Shown here: positions 33,493 through 41,546 of the stretch, one piece after another
Numbering within the stretch: position 1 is the first letter of the stretch
Layout of the letters: each line of letters opens with the position of its first letter
Assembly: GCA_020638195.1 (NCBI GenBank)
Contig: JACKJC010000002.1
Location: 62,001 to 126,000 of the forward strand
DNA: 64,000 bases
Source of the DNA: Methylobacteriaceae bacterium
Lineage (GTDB): Bacteria > Pseudomonadota > Alphaproteobacteria > Rhizobiales > Beijerinckiaceae
Reading direction: 5' to 3'
The notes under the pieces: model-generated
Told to the model about the DNA's origin: nothing
The model's input: only the letters and a program-made list of their open reading frames with translations
The model's database searches: none
Program-made: the position numbers and the translations under genes

Positions 33493-34599
33493 ATGGACCT
33501 TTCCTATTCCGACGAGCAAAGACTGCTCGGCGAAAGCGCCAACAATCTTCTGGCGGCGCGCGCGCAAAAGCCCGGCGCCGCTGACCTCTGGAAGGAAATG
33601 GCGGATATGGGCTGGCTCGCGCTGCCGCTGCCTGAATCCGATGGCGGCCTGGGGCAGGGCATCGTCGATGTGGGCATTGTGACGGAGGCGATGGGACGCC
33701 ACCGCGCGCGCTCGAATTATGTCGCCGGCGTCGTGCTCGCCGGCGGTCTGGTCGCCGCGCTCGGCAATGACGCCCAGCGCGCGGCGCTGCTGCCGGGGCT
33801 GGCCGACGGCTCGCTACGGCTCGCGCTGGCGCATGCGGAAGAAGGCGCGCGCTACAATCTTGCGCATGTCGCTGTTACCGCGAAGAAGAGTGGCGCGGGC
33901 TACGTGCTGGATGGCCGGAAGGTCGCCGTGCTCGGCGGCGACGTGGCGGATCGCTTTATTTTGTCCGCGCGCATTTCCGGCGGGACACGCGATGCTGGCG
34001 GCATCGGGCTGTTCGTTGTCGCGAAGGACGCCAGGGGCGTGACCGTCGATGGCCATGCGACGGTCGACGGCGCGGGCGCGGCGCGCGTGACGCTTGCCGG
34101 CGTCGAGGTCCGCGCCGATGCGCTTCTGTCGGACAATGCGCTGGCGGCGATCGAACAAGCCTACGATCGCGCGACCGCGGCCTTCTGCTCAGAACTCGTC
34201 GGTCTCATGGAAGCCGCGACGAAAGCGACGATCGAATACACGAAAATCCGTATCCAGTTCGGCAAGCCGCTCGCGGTCAACCAGGCGCTGCGCCACCGCA
34301 TGGCCGACATGTCGATCGCCTGCGAGGAAGCGCGTTCGATGGCTCTTCGCGCAGCATTGCATGCGGACGACGAAGATGCGCGTTCGCGCAGCCGCGCCAT
34401 TGCTGGCGCCTGGGCGAAGGTGTCGCGCTCGGCGCGCTTCGTCGCGGAACAGGCGATCCAGCTGCATGGCGGCATGGGCGTCACCAACGAACTCGAGATC
34501 GGCGGCTATCTCAAGCGCGTCGTCGCGCTCGACGCCATCATCGGCGGCCCCGATCTCCACCTGCGCCGTCATGCGGCGCTCACTCAACACGCAGCCTGA
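33493..34599 (+). CDS. Acyl-CoA dehydrogenase family protein, short form
   Basis: 368 residues. The N-terminal helical domain (MDLSYSDEQRLLGESANNLL) is shorter than usual and the central beta-barrel region is weakly conserved. The C-terminal FAD-binding part has KIRIQFGKPLAVNQALRHRM and AIQLHGGMGVTNELEIGGYL near residue 325. Such degenerate subunits often pair with a full-length acyl-CoA dehydrogenase encoded next door to make heteromeric enzymes, as in steroid and branched acyl-CoA degradation. The catalytic Glu position is not evident to me. It lies 3 bases after the hydratase and 9 before the full-length dehydrogenase, supporting a complex. Confidence 0.87.
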   Translation: MDLSYSDEQRLLGESANNLLAARAQKPGAADLWKEMADMGWLALPLPESDGGLGQGIVDVGIVTEAMGRHRARSNYVAGVVLAGGLVAALGNDAQRAALLPGLADGSLRLALAHAEEGARYNLAHVAVTAKKSGAGYVLDGRKVAVLGGDVADRFILSARISGGTRDAGGIGLFVVAKDARGVTVDGHATVDGAGAARVTLAGVEVRADALLSDNALAAIEQAYDRATAAFCSELVGLMEAATKATIEYTKIRIQFGKPLAVNQALRHRMADMSIACEEARSMALRAALHADDEDARSRSRAIAGAWAKVSRSARFVAEQAIQLHGGMGVTNELEIGGYLKRVVALDAIIGGPDLHLRRHAALTQHAA

Positions 34600-34608
34600 G
34601 GTAGAGCC

Positions 34609-35814
34609 ATGGACCTGACCTTCACGGCAGAAGAACGCGCCTTCCGCGATGAAGTGCGCGCATTCCTGAATGAAAAGCTGACGCCCGATCTGAAGCGCGC
34701 GCATCATCTCACCCCCAGCGTCTTTTCCGATCCGCCGGTGGGAAACCGCTGGCAGAAGATCCTTCATGCGCAAGGCTGGGCCGCGCCGCTGTGGCCGAAG
34801 GAGTATGGCGGCACCGGCTGGAGCCTGGCGCAGCGCTACATCTGGGAAATCGAGTCGGCGGCCGCCGGCGCGCCATCGGTGACGCCGATGGGCCTGCGCA
34901 TGGTCGGGCCGGTCATCATGAAATTCGGCACGCAGGCGCAGAAGGATTACTACCTGCCGCGCATCTGCGCCGCCGAGGATTACTGGTGCCAGGGCTATTC
35001 CGAGCCGGGCTCGGGCTCCGACCTAGCCTCGCTGAAGACGCGCGCGGTGCGCGACGGCGATCACTATGTCATCAACGGCTCGAAAATCTGGACCACGCAC
35101 GCACATCACGCGAACATGATGTTTGCCCTCGTGCGCACGTCGGACGAGCCAAAGAAGCAGGACGGCATCAGCTTCATCCTGATCGACATGAAGACGCCCG
35201 GCATTTCGGTGCGCCCGATCCTCACCATCGGCGGCGATCACGAGACGAACCAGGTGTTCTTCGACGACGTGCGTGTGCCGGTCGAAAATCGCGTCGGCGC
35301 GGAGGGGCAGGGCTGGGCGACCGGCAAGTATCTGCTGGAATTCGAGCGCGGCGGCGCGATGACTTCGGGACGCCTGCGCGCGATCCTCGCCGATATCGAA
35401 AAGCTTGCCTCCACCTATCGCGACGGCGAGAAGGCTTATGCCGCAACGGAGACCTTCGCGCTGCGCCGTTCGCAGGCGGAGATCGATATCGACGCGCTGG
35501 AGATGACGGAACTGCGGATCATGTCGAGCCTGCAGTCCGGCCAGAATCCGGGCTCGGTGTCCTCGTCGCTCGCCAAGCTGCGCAATTCCGAGATCAAGCA
35601 ATCGCTGACCGCGCTTGCCGTCGATGTGCTCGGGCAGGACGGGCTCTACTGGGAGGGCCACCGCCCGCTCTACGAAATGAATGCAGAGCCGGGCATTCCA
35701 GAGGACGCGCTGACCGCGTTGCCGGAATATCTCAACAGCCGCGCCTACACGATTTTCGGCGGCACGTCGGAAGTGCAGCGCGACATCATCGCGAAGGTCG
35801 TGATCGGGATGTGA
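34609..35814 (+). CDS. Acyl-CoA dehydrogenase family protein
   Basis: 401 residues of standard length. N-terminal MDLTFTAEERAFRDEVRAFL, FAD/substrate segment WCQGYSEPGSGSDLASLKTR near residue 130, VINGSKIWTTHAHHANMMF near residue 155, and late YTIFGGTSEVQRDIIAKVV near residue 385. It probably forms a heteromer with the short dehydrogenase just upstream. The ribosome site is GAGGTAGAG. It is part of the 32620-35814 operon that ends before an acyl-CoA ligase gene 92 bases on, so ligation, dehydrogenation and hydration steps are encoded together. Confidence 0.92.
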   Translation: MDLTFTAEERAFRDEVRAFLNEKLTPDLKRAHHLTPSVFSDPPVGNRWQKILHAQGWAAPLWPKEYGGTGWSLAQRYIWEIESAAAGAPSVTPMGLRMVGPVIMKFGTQAQKDYYLPRICAAEDYWCQGYSEPGSGSDLASLKTRAVRDGDHYVINGSKIWTTHAHHANMMFALVRTSDEPKKQDGISFILIDMKTPGISVRPILTIGGDHETNQVFFDDVRVPVENRVGAEGQGWATGKYLLEFERGGAMTSGRLRAILADIEKLASTYRDGEKAYAATETFALRRSQAEIDIDALEMTELRIMSSLQSGQNPGSVSSSLAKLRNSEIKQSLTALAVDVLGQDGLYWEGHRPLYEMNAEPGIPEDALTALPEYLNSRAYTIFGGTSEVQRDIIAKVVIGM

Positions 35815-35834
35815 GGGCGCGCGTTCGCGAGTGG

Positions 35835-35860
35835 AGCCCCTCCCCCTTGTGGGGAGGGAA
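35835..35860. repeat. Short inverted repeat of the C type
   Basis: CCCCTCCCCC and GGGGAGGGAA flank TTGTG, forming a compact hairpin in the 92-base space between the dehydrogenase and ligase genes. It may attenuate transcription into the ligase gene. Confidence 0.4.
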
Positions 35861-35906
35861 CATCATTCGTGACGTCATCTAGAGGCGCATCGGAGACGCA
35901 GAGTCC

Positions 35907-37490
35907 ATGTACACCGAAGACTTCATCCCAACCGTTCTCGGCGATATCGCGCGAAAGAACGCGGCGCTACGGGGACGCGATATCGCCGTGCATTTCGAGG
36001 GGCGCGAGACGACATTCGCCGATTTCGACCGGCACACCAATCAGGTCGCAAACGGCCTGACCGCCATGGGCATCGAACCGCAGACGCATATCGCCTATCT
36101 CGGCAAGAACAGCGATTTCTATTTCGAACTGTTCTACGGCGCGGCCAAGGCGCGGGTCATTCTGGCGCCGGTCAACTGGCGCCTCGCGCCGCCCGAGATC
36201 GCCTATATCGTCAACGATTGCGAGGCGCAGGTCCTGTTCGTGGGCCCGGAATTCGTCGATGCGGTCAAGAATTTCGCGCACGAGTTCAAGAGCGTGCGCG
36301 TGATCATCGCCACCGAGGGAGCGACGCCTGAATACACCGACTATTCGGCGTGGCGGGATTCGCAGAGCGACGCCGTGCCGGTGCGGCAGGCGCGCGAGGA
36401 GGATGTGGCGATCCAGCTCTACACATCGGGCACGACCGGCCATCCCAAGGGCGCGATGCTGACGAACCACAATCTGCTCGGCATGCGCGAGCGCGATCCC
36501 TCCGACATGCGCGAGTGGAACAAGGCCTCGCCCGAGGACGTCTGGCTCGTCTCCATGCCGGTGTTCCACATCGGCGGTTCGGGCGTTCTGGTCTGGGCGT
36601 CCTACAACGGCGGACGCATCGTCATCACGCGCGAATTCAATCCGATGTCGATCCTCGACGATTTCGTGCAGCATCGCGTGTCGAAACTCTTCCTGGTGCC
36701 GGCGGCGCTGCAATTCATCGTGCGCCTGCCGCAGGCCCGCCAGGTCGACTATTCGCGCCTCAAATTCATCATGTACGGGGCCTCGCCCATTCCGCTCGAC
36801 CTGCTGCGCGAATGCATGGACGTCTTCAAATGCGGCTTCGTGCAGATGTATGGCATGACGGAAACGACGGGCACGATCGTCGCGCTCGAGCCGGAAGATC
36901 ACACGCCCGAAGGTTCGCAGCGCATGCGCTCGGCCGGCAAGCCGCTCGCCGGCGTCGAGATCGCCATTCTCGACGGCGAAGGCAAGCCGCTGCCAGTGGG
37001 CCAGGTCGGCGAGATCGCAACGCGCTCGCTGGCGAACATGAAAGGTTACTGGAATCTGCCGGAAGCCTCGAAGCGCACGATGACCGAGGACGGCTGGCTG
37101 CGCACGGGCGACGCCGGTTATCTCGACGAAGACGGCTATGTCTATGTGCACGACCGCGTGAAGGACATGATCATTTCCGGCGCGGAGAACATCTATCCGG
37201 CGGAAGTGGAAAGCGCGATATTCGGCCATCCCGCGATCGCGGAAGTCGCGGTCATCGGCGTGCCGGACGACAAATGGGGCGAGTCCGTCAAGGCTGTCGT
37301 GGTGCTCAAGGAGGGCGTGGATGCCTCGCCTGACGAGATCATCGCCTTCGCGCGCACGCGTATCGCGGGCTACAAGGCGCCGCGCACGGTCGATTTCATC
37401 GAGGCGTTGCCGCGCAATCCATCGGGAAAAATTCTCAAGCGCGAATTGCGCGAGCCCTATTGGGCCGGCAAGGATCGTCGCGTGAACTGA
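35907..37490 (+). CDS. Long-chain-type acyl-CoA synthetase (AMP-forming)
   Basis: 527 residues of the ANL superfamily. The A3 loop is LYTSGTTGHPKGAML near residue 170, the A5 region is QMYGMTETTGT near residue 310, the A7 region is LRTGDAGYLDEDGY near residue 395 and the A10 lysine is in NPSGKILKREL near residue 510. It activates a carboxylic acid to its CoA thioester in the cytoplasm. It follows the dehydrogenase operon and probably feeds it. The N-terminus (MYTEDFIPTVLGDIARKNAA) is ordinary for FadD-like enzymes. Chain length or aryl preference cannot be read. Confidence 0.92.
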   Translation: MYTEDFIPTVLGDIARKNAALRGRDIAVHFEGRETTFADFDRHTNQVANGLTAMGIEPQTHIAYLGKNSDFYFELFYGAAKARVILAPVNWRLAPPEIAYIVNDCEAQVLFVGPEFVDAVKNFAHEFKSVRVIIATEGATPEYTDYSAWRDSQSDAVPVRQAREEDVAIQLYTSGTTGHPKGAMLTNHNLLGMRERDPSDMREWNKASPEDVWLVSMPVFHIGGSGVLVWASYNGGRIVITREFNPMSILDDFVQHRVSKLFLVPAALQFIVRLPQARQVDYSRLKFIMYGASPIPLDLLRECMDVFKCGFVQMYGMTETTGTIVALEPEDHTPEGSQRMRSAGKPLAGVEIAILDGEGKPLPVGQVGEIATRSLANMKGYWNLPEASKRTMTEDGWLRTGDAGYLDEDGYVYVHDRVKDMIISGAENIYPAEVESAIFGHPAIAEVAVIGVPDDKWGESVKAVVVLKEGVDASPDEIIAFARTRIAGYKAPRTVDFIEALPRNPSGKILKRELREPYWAGKDRRVN

Positions 37491-37520
37491 GCGCGTCGCA
37501 TTTCGGTCACACATTTTTTG

Positions 37521-37548
37521 GCGCGCGATATCGCGAGATATCGCGCGC
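37521..37548. terminator. Perfect 12-base inverted repeat after the acyl-CoA ligase gene
   Basis: Arms GCGCGCGATATC (37521-37532) and GATATCGCGCGC (37537-37548) flank GCGA. It lies 30 bases after the ligase stop and about 135 before the hydrolase start. T-rich stretches flank both sides (six T before, TTTGC after) but there is no long T-run, so it could be a terminator or an operator. Confidence 0.5.
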
Positions 37549-37682
37549 TTTGCGTTGATAAGACGCGCACATCTCCCTCTTCTTTGCGGCGCAGCAACCT
37601 TGTGCGGCGCAGCGCGTTATTCGTTTGGCGCGATTCAGCGCCTGTGTCACAGTTCAGTCATCAACGACATGCTGGAGGTAGA

Positions 37683-38465
37683 ATGACCGCCGCTGCTGCA
37701 ACGATCGCTCCGCCGTCTGGCCTTCTGATGGCTCTGGAGATGCGCGCCATCCACGAGCTCGGCGCCTTTGTCGGCGCGCTGCCGCTACTGCGCTTCGCGC
37801 CGCGCGGCGATGGACATCCCGTGCTGGTGCTGCCGGGCCTGCTGGCGAGCGACCGTTCGACCGCGCCGTTGCGTCGCTTCCTCAAGGGCAGGGGCTATCA
37901 GGTCCACGGCTGGAAGCAGGGTAATAATTTCGGCCTGCGCAGCGGCGTCGAAGAGCGCATGGTCGCGCAGGTCAAGGAGCTCGCCGACCGCTATGGTCGC
38001 AAGGTCAGCCTCGTCGGCTGGAGCCTCGGCGGCCTCTATGCGCGCCAGCTGGCCAAGGTTATGCCCGACGAAGTGCGCGGCGTGATTTCGCTCGGCAGCC
38101 CGTTCTCGGGCAGCCCGCGCGCCACCAACGCGTGGCGCGTCTACGAATTCGTATCCGGCCATATCGCCGAGGAAGACGAGGAGCACCTCAGCGGCCATCT
38201 TGCCGAGCCGCCGCCGACGCCCTCGACAGCGATCTTCAGCCGCACGGACGGCGTCTGCGCATGGCAGGTGTGTCGCGAGCCGACAGAAAGCGCGTTTGCC
38301 GAGAATATCGAGATCACGGGCGCGAGCCATTGCGGCCTCGGCCATCATCCGGCCGTCGTCTATGCGGTGGCCGATCGACTCGCGCAGCCCGAGGGGCAAT
38401 GGAAGAAATTCGATCGCTCGGGCTGGCGGGCGCTGGTCTATCCAGACCCGGACAGACGGGTTTAG
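37683..38465 (+). CDS. Alpha/beta hydrolase (paralogue of the protein at 46423)
   Basis: 260 residues from ATG 37683, with GGAGGTAG just upstream. An earlier frame from 37518 adds sequence that includes the inverted repeat and is rejected. Landmarks: VLVLPGLLASDRSTAPLRRF near residue 45, the nucleophile elbow GWSLGGLYAR near residue 110 (Ser in G-x-S-x-G), and SHCGLGHHPAVVYAVADRLA at the C-terminus with the catalytic His. Related to lipase-like esterases. It stands directly upstream of the PHA synthase pair, so a role in acyl-ester or storage-polymer metabolism is my inference. No signal peptide is seen. Confidence 0.88.
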   Translation: MTAAAATIAPPSGLLMALEMRAIHELGAFVGALPLLRFAPRGDGHPVLVLPGLLASDRSTAPLRRFLKGRGYQVHGWKQGNNFGLRSGVEERMVAQVKELADRYGRKVSLVGWSLGGLYARQLAKVMPDEVRGVISLGSPFSGSPRATNAWRVYEFVSGHIAEEDEEHLSGHLAEPPPTPSTAIFSRTDGVCAWQVCREPTESAFAENIEITGASHCGLGHHPAVVYAVADRLAQPEGQWKKFDRSGWRALVYPDPDRRV

Positions 38466-38504
38466 ACTAATCCGATCCAACTGACGCGGTGGAGGGGAGG
38501 CCCC

Positions 38505-38930
38505 ATGTCAGAGAAGGCGGAGAGCAAGAGCGAGAAGGCGGGCGCGAAGAAGGATGAGAGGCCTAAAGGGCCGCTCGATGCCTTCCGCGACCTCGTCGGT
38601 CAGTGGGAGCGCGGCGTCAACCAGATCGCCAACGAGGCGATGGGGAACGAGCAATTTTCCCGGCTGATGCATGGCGCCACTTCGGCCGCCGCCGGCGCCA
38701 AGGCCGGGCTCGGCGATGCCATGGAACGCTATCTCGCGACCATGAACCTGCCGAGCCGCGCCGATATCACAAGTATCGGCGAACGGTTGCAGGCGATCGA
38801 GGCGCAGCTCAACCGGCTCACCGAAATCGTGTCGACAATGGCGACGGTAGATACCGCGCCGGCGAGCCTCGCGCCGAAACCCAAACGCACGCGCAAGCCG
38901 CCAGCGCGCAACAGCGGAGCAAAGCCATGA
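38505..38930 (+). CDS. Small helical PhaE/phasin-like subunit of the PHA synthase
   Basis: 141 residues, mostly predicted helical. The N-terminus is rich in Lys, Glu and Ser; the middle (GPLDAFRDLVGQWERGVNQI, NEQFSRLMHGATSAAAGAK) resembles the start of PhaE/PhaM-like partners. The C-terminus has a coiled-coil stretch (ERLQAIEAQLNRLTEIV) followed by a basic tail rich in Lys, Pro and Arg. Its stop overlaps the PhaC start (ATGA), strong evidence of a functional pair. Classical PhaE is longer (about 350 residues), so this is a compact version. The ribosome site GAGGGGAGG is strong. Confidence 0.75.
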   Translation: MSEKAESKSEKAGAKKDERPKGPLDAFRDLVGQWERGVNQIANEAMGNEQFSRLMHGATSAAAGAKAGLGDAMERYLATMNLPSRADITSIGERLQAIEAQLNRLTEIVSTMATVDTAPASLAPKPKRTRKPPARNSGAKP

Positions 38931-39994
38931 GCGCCGCGCAAGACACGGCAGAGCGGCTGCGGCGCGAGGTCGATCTCGCAATCCAGCGCGGGTTCAAGGG
39001 CGTCAATTACCTGACCTCCGGCGCGCCGGAAGTCGGGCAGTCGCGCAAGGACGTGCTGGCGACGCGCGGAACGATGCGGCTCTACCATTATCATCCGTTG
39101 GTCGACGAAGTGTATCGCGTGCCCGTCCTGATCGTGATGGCGACGACCAATCGCGGCTACATTCTCGATCTCGCGCCCGGCAATTCATTCGTCGAATATC
39201 TGCTGAAGGCGGGCTACGACGTCTTCATGCTCGACTGGGCGGCGCCGGTTCCGGCCGAGAAGAATTTGCGCATCGAGGATTACGTTCTCGATTTCATTCC
39301 CGACTGCTTGCGCCGCATTCGAAAGGAAACTGGCGAGAATGACGTTTCGATCGCCGGCTATTGCTTCGGCGGCGTGCTGTCGCTGCTCTTCACGGCGCTC
39401 GCCGGCAAGGAGGGGCCGAAAAATCTCGTCTGCTTCACCACGCCGATCGACTTCAAGCAGATGAAGCTGTTCCAGAACTGGTCGAGCCAGAAGCATTTCG
39501 ACGTCGATCGGCTCGTCGACACCTACGGCAATGTGCCCCCGGAGATGATCCACTCGTCGTTCGAAATGCTGCGCCCGGCGTCTCGCGCCGCCGCGCAGGT
39601 GACGCTGTGGGACAATATCTGGAACGACGAATTCGTGCGCGGCTATCGCCAGCTCGATCGCTGGGGCAACGACACGCTGCCGCTCGCCGGCGAATATTTC
39701 CGGCAGACGACGAAAGAGCTGATGTGGGGCAACAAGCTTTTCACCGGCGAGTTGACGATCGGCGGCAAGCGCGTCGATCTCGGCGCGATCAAACAGCCGA
39801 TCCTTCACGCGGTGGCCGAACACGATCACATCGTCCCCTATGAAGCCGCACGCCATCTGATCGCCCGCGTCGGCTCGAAGGACAAGACCGAGGTGATCCT
39901 CAAGGGCGGACATGTCAGCCTGCTCGCCGGCCCCAATGCGGCGCGCCGGATGTGGCCGAAACTCGACGAATGGCTGGGAGAGCGCTCGACATGA
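38927..39994 (+). CDS. phaC: Polyhydroxyalkanoate synthase, class III PhaC-type
   Basis: 355 residues, the length of class III PhaC. Catalytic Cys146 lies in the lipase-like box GYCFGGVLS, Asp300 in AEHDHIVPYE and His329 in GGHVSLLAGP, matching the C149/D302/H331 triad I recall for Allochromatium PhaC. It polymerises (R)-3-hydroxyacyl-CoA on granule surfaces. The start at 38927 overlaps the PhaE-like stop, and the stop overlaps the GNAT start, giving three coupled genes. The frame extends further upstream to 38603 but that part lies inside the PhaE-like gene. Class III enzymes need a partner subunit, here the small upstream protein. Confidence 0.93.
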   Translation: MSAAQDTAERLRREVDLAIQRGFKGVNYLTSGAPEVGQSRKDVLATRGTMRLYHYHPLVDEVYRVPVLIVMATTNRGYILDLAPGNSFVEYLLKAGYDVFMLDWAAPVPAEKNLRIEDYVLDFIPDCLRRIRKETGENDVSIAGYCFGGVLSLLFTALAGKEGPKNLVCFTTPIDFKQMKLFQNWSSQKHFDVDRLVDTYGNVPPEMIHSSFEMLRPASRAAAQVTLWDNIWNDEFVRGYRQLDRWGNDTLPLAGEYFRQTTKELMWGNKLFTGELTIGGKRVDLGAIKQPILHAVAEHDHIVPYEAARHLIARVGSKDKTEVILKGGHVSLLAGPNAARRMWPKLDEWLGERST

Positions 39995-40617
39995 CGAAGG
40001 CGAAGAGCGCAGCGAAGGCTGCCGCCAAACCGGCTGCAAAGCGCGCCCCCGCGAAGAAGGCGGCGTCAGACGGTGTCGAGATCAGGCCGCTCGCCGCGAG
40101 CGACGAGAAGGCGCTGCTGTCTTTTGCGCGCAGCCTGCCGCCGCACGACCTGCTGTTTCTGCCGCGCGACATCAGCGAGCCGAAAGTGCTGAAAGCCTGG
40201 ATCCGCGAGAGCGAGGGCGGCGGCATGATGAGCCTGGTGGCGGCCGAGGGCGATACGATCGTCGGCTGCGGCGCCATTGCGCATGACCCTCTCTCCTGGT
40301 CGCCGCATGTCGGCGAATTGCGCGTCCTGCTCGGGCCCGCCGCCCGCGGCAAGGGCGTCGGGCGCCGCCTGACGCAGCGCCTGTTCGCGTTGGCGCTGGA
40401 AGCGGGACTGCAACGCATCGTCGCGCAGATGACCGTCGACCAGACCGCCGCCATCTCGGTCTTCGAAGGCCTCGGCTTTCGCGCCGAAGCGATGCTGAGG
40501 GGCCACGTGAAGGATCGCGCCGGCAAGCGGCATGACATCGTGATTCTCGGTCACGAAGTCGCCGACGTGCTGGCGCGGCTCGAGGCCTTCGGCGTGGTCG
40601 AGGCGACCTCGCGCTGA
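39991..40617 (+). CDS. GNAT-family N-acetyltransferase with basic N-terminal tail
   Basis: 208 residues from ATG 39991 (ATGA overlap with phaC). Residues 1-28 are almost entirely Lys, Ala and Pro (AKSAAKAAAKPAAKRAPAKK), like bacterial histone-H1-type tails. The GNAT core follows, with VGELRVLLGPAARGKGVGRR as the acetyl-CoA pyrophosphate loop near residue 115 and FEGLGFRAEAML near residue 160. It transfers an acyl group to an amine. Coupling to the PHA synthase is unusual. The tail could bind nucleic acid or granule-associated phasins, which are also Lys/Ala-rich. The target is unknown. Confidence 0.85.
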   Translation: MTKAKSAAKAAAKPAAKRAPAKKAASDGVEIRPLAASDEKALLSFARSLPPHDLLFLPRDISEPKVLKAWIRESEGGGMMSLVAAEGDTIVGCGAIAHDPLSWSPHVGELRVLLGPAARGKGVGRRLTQRLFALALEAGLQRIVAQMTVDQTAAISVFEGLGFRAEAMLRGHVKDRAGKRHDIVILGHEVADVLARLEAFGVVEATSR

Positions 40618-40645
40618 AAATTTCAGGGAATCAGAATGTTGATGG

Positions 40646-40667
40646 CCGATCACGAGAACGTGATCGG
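40646..40667. terminator. Inverted repeat after the PHA synthase operon
   Basis: CCGATCAC (40646-40653) and GTGATCGG (40660-40667) flank GAGAAC, 29 bases after the GNAT stop. There is no T-run directly after, so it may be a weak terminator or an operator for the phasin gene downstream. Confidence 0.4.
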
Positions 40668-40683
40668 TAGCGGTCGATTTATG

Positions 40684-40712
40684 TTGCACTGCACACAATT
40701 GTTTAGTACAGA
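40684..40712 (+). promoter_or_regulatory. Phasin promoter with TGC-rich site
   Basis: TTGCAC (40684-40689) as -35 and TACAGA (40707-40712) as -10 are 17 bases apart. The -35 lies in TTGCACTGCA, resembling the TGC-rich sites bound by the PHA regulator PhaR (AniA). A related palindrome lies at the second phasin promoter (55257). Confidence 0.45.
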
Positions 40713-40777
40713 ACAATCGCCTCGTGCTTTCAGAGGGCGGGGCGAGACCCATAGCTCATCGAGGATGGAGAAAAATC

Positions 40778-41257
40778 ATGACCGCCACGAAGAAGACCGT
40801 TCGCAAGCCCGCCGCCAAGCGCGTCGAAGCCGAGGCTCAGGTTTCCGAGACCGCGAACAAGACGATCGAGACCGCTCGCGAATATGCGCATCGCGCGGCT
40901 GAAGCCGTGCTCGAGCGCGCGACCTCGCTGCACGTCGGCGCCGAGAAGGCGACCGCCACGATCGAGACAGCCGCCGTCGATTCCGTGGAGAGCCTCGCCA
41001 AGGCTTCGCGCGAAATCCAGAACGCGATGTTCGATGACGCCAAGGCCGCTATCGCCGCCTTCGAGAAGACCGTTTCCGCCAAGAGCGTTGGCGACGCCTT
41101 CCGCGTCCAGGCCGATTACTATCGCGCGCAGTTCGACGTGAACGTGTCGCGCGCCAAGACGGTCGGCGCCCTCGTCGCGCAGGCCGCGCAGGACGGCGTC
41201 AAGCGCGCGCAGGACAATTTCGCCGGCCTCGCCGCGAAGTTCGGCAAGGCTGCGTAA
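40778..41257 (+). CDS. Phasin (granule-associated protein)
   Basis: 159 residues, alanine-rich and almost wholly helical, with no cysteine or membrane segment. An N-terminal basic tail (TATKKTVRKPAAKRVEAEAQ) precedes the Phasin_2-type core (REYAHRAAEAVLERATSLHV, YYRAQFDVNVSRAKTVGALV). It coats PHA granules and limits their size. The start at 40778 has GAGGATGGAG upstream; a longer frame to 40724 would begin before the ribosome site. It is monocistronic, with a promoter at 40684 and a strong terminator at 41295, as expected for an abundant protein. The PHA synthase operon is immediately upstream. Confidence 0.9.
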   Translation: MTATKKTVRKPAAKRVEAEAQVSETANKTIETAREYAHRAAEAVLERATSLHVGAEKATATIETAAVDSVESLAKASREIQNAMFDDAKAAIAAFEKTVSAKSVGDAFRVQADYYRAQFDVNVSRAKTVGALVAQAAQDGVKRAQDNFAGLAAKFGKAA

Positions 41258-41294
41258 GTTCCAGTCCGCGTCAGCGTAGAACAGAGTTTGCGAA

Positions 41295-41320
41295 GGCCCG
41301 CGGTTCCCGCGGGCCTTTTG
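41295..41320 (+). terminator. Rho-independent terminator of the phasin gene
   Basis: GGCCCGCGG (41295-41303), loop TTC, CCGCGGGCC (41307-41315), then TTTTGCTTT. It starts 38 bases after the phasin stop. Confidence 0.9.
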
Positions 41321-41389
41321 CTTTGGACCTCGAGCTTTCAGGCTCGCTCCGACCCACACGAGCCTGACGAAACCGACCGGCTAATCGAG

Positions 41390-41502
41390 TCCTCATCCTG
41401 AGGAGCGATGCGAAGCATCGCGTCTCTAAGGATGGCAGCTTCAACAATTTCCGCCTCAACCATCCTTCGAGACGCCGCTGCGCGGCTCCTCAGGATGAGG
41501 GC
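41390..41502. repeat. Intergenic palindromic repeat, family B, copy 2
   Basis: The left arm has CCTCATCCTGAGGAGCGATG and GCGTCTCTAAGGATGGC. The right arm has CCATCCTTCGAGACGCCGC and GGCTCCTCAGGATGAGG. It lies between convergent phasin and P450 genes. Confidence 0.8.
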
Positions 41503-41546
41503 TCCAGAAATGACCGGCCGCACTCTGAAGGCTCGCCCCCTGAAGA

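Noticed and set aside
38603..38926. An N-terminal extension of PhaC
   Set aside because: It overlaps the PhaE-like gene in another frame. The ATGA start at 38927 gives the class III length and correct catalytic spacing.
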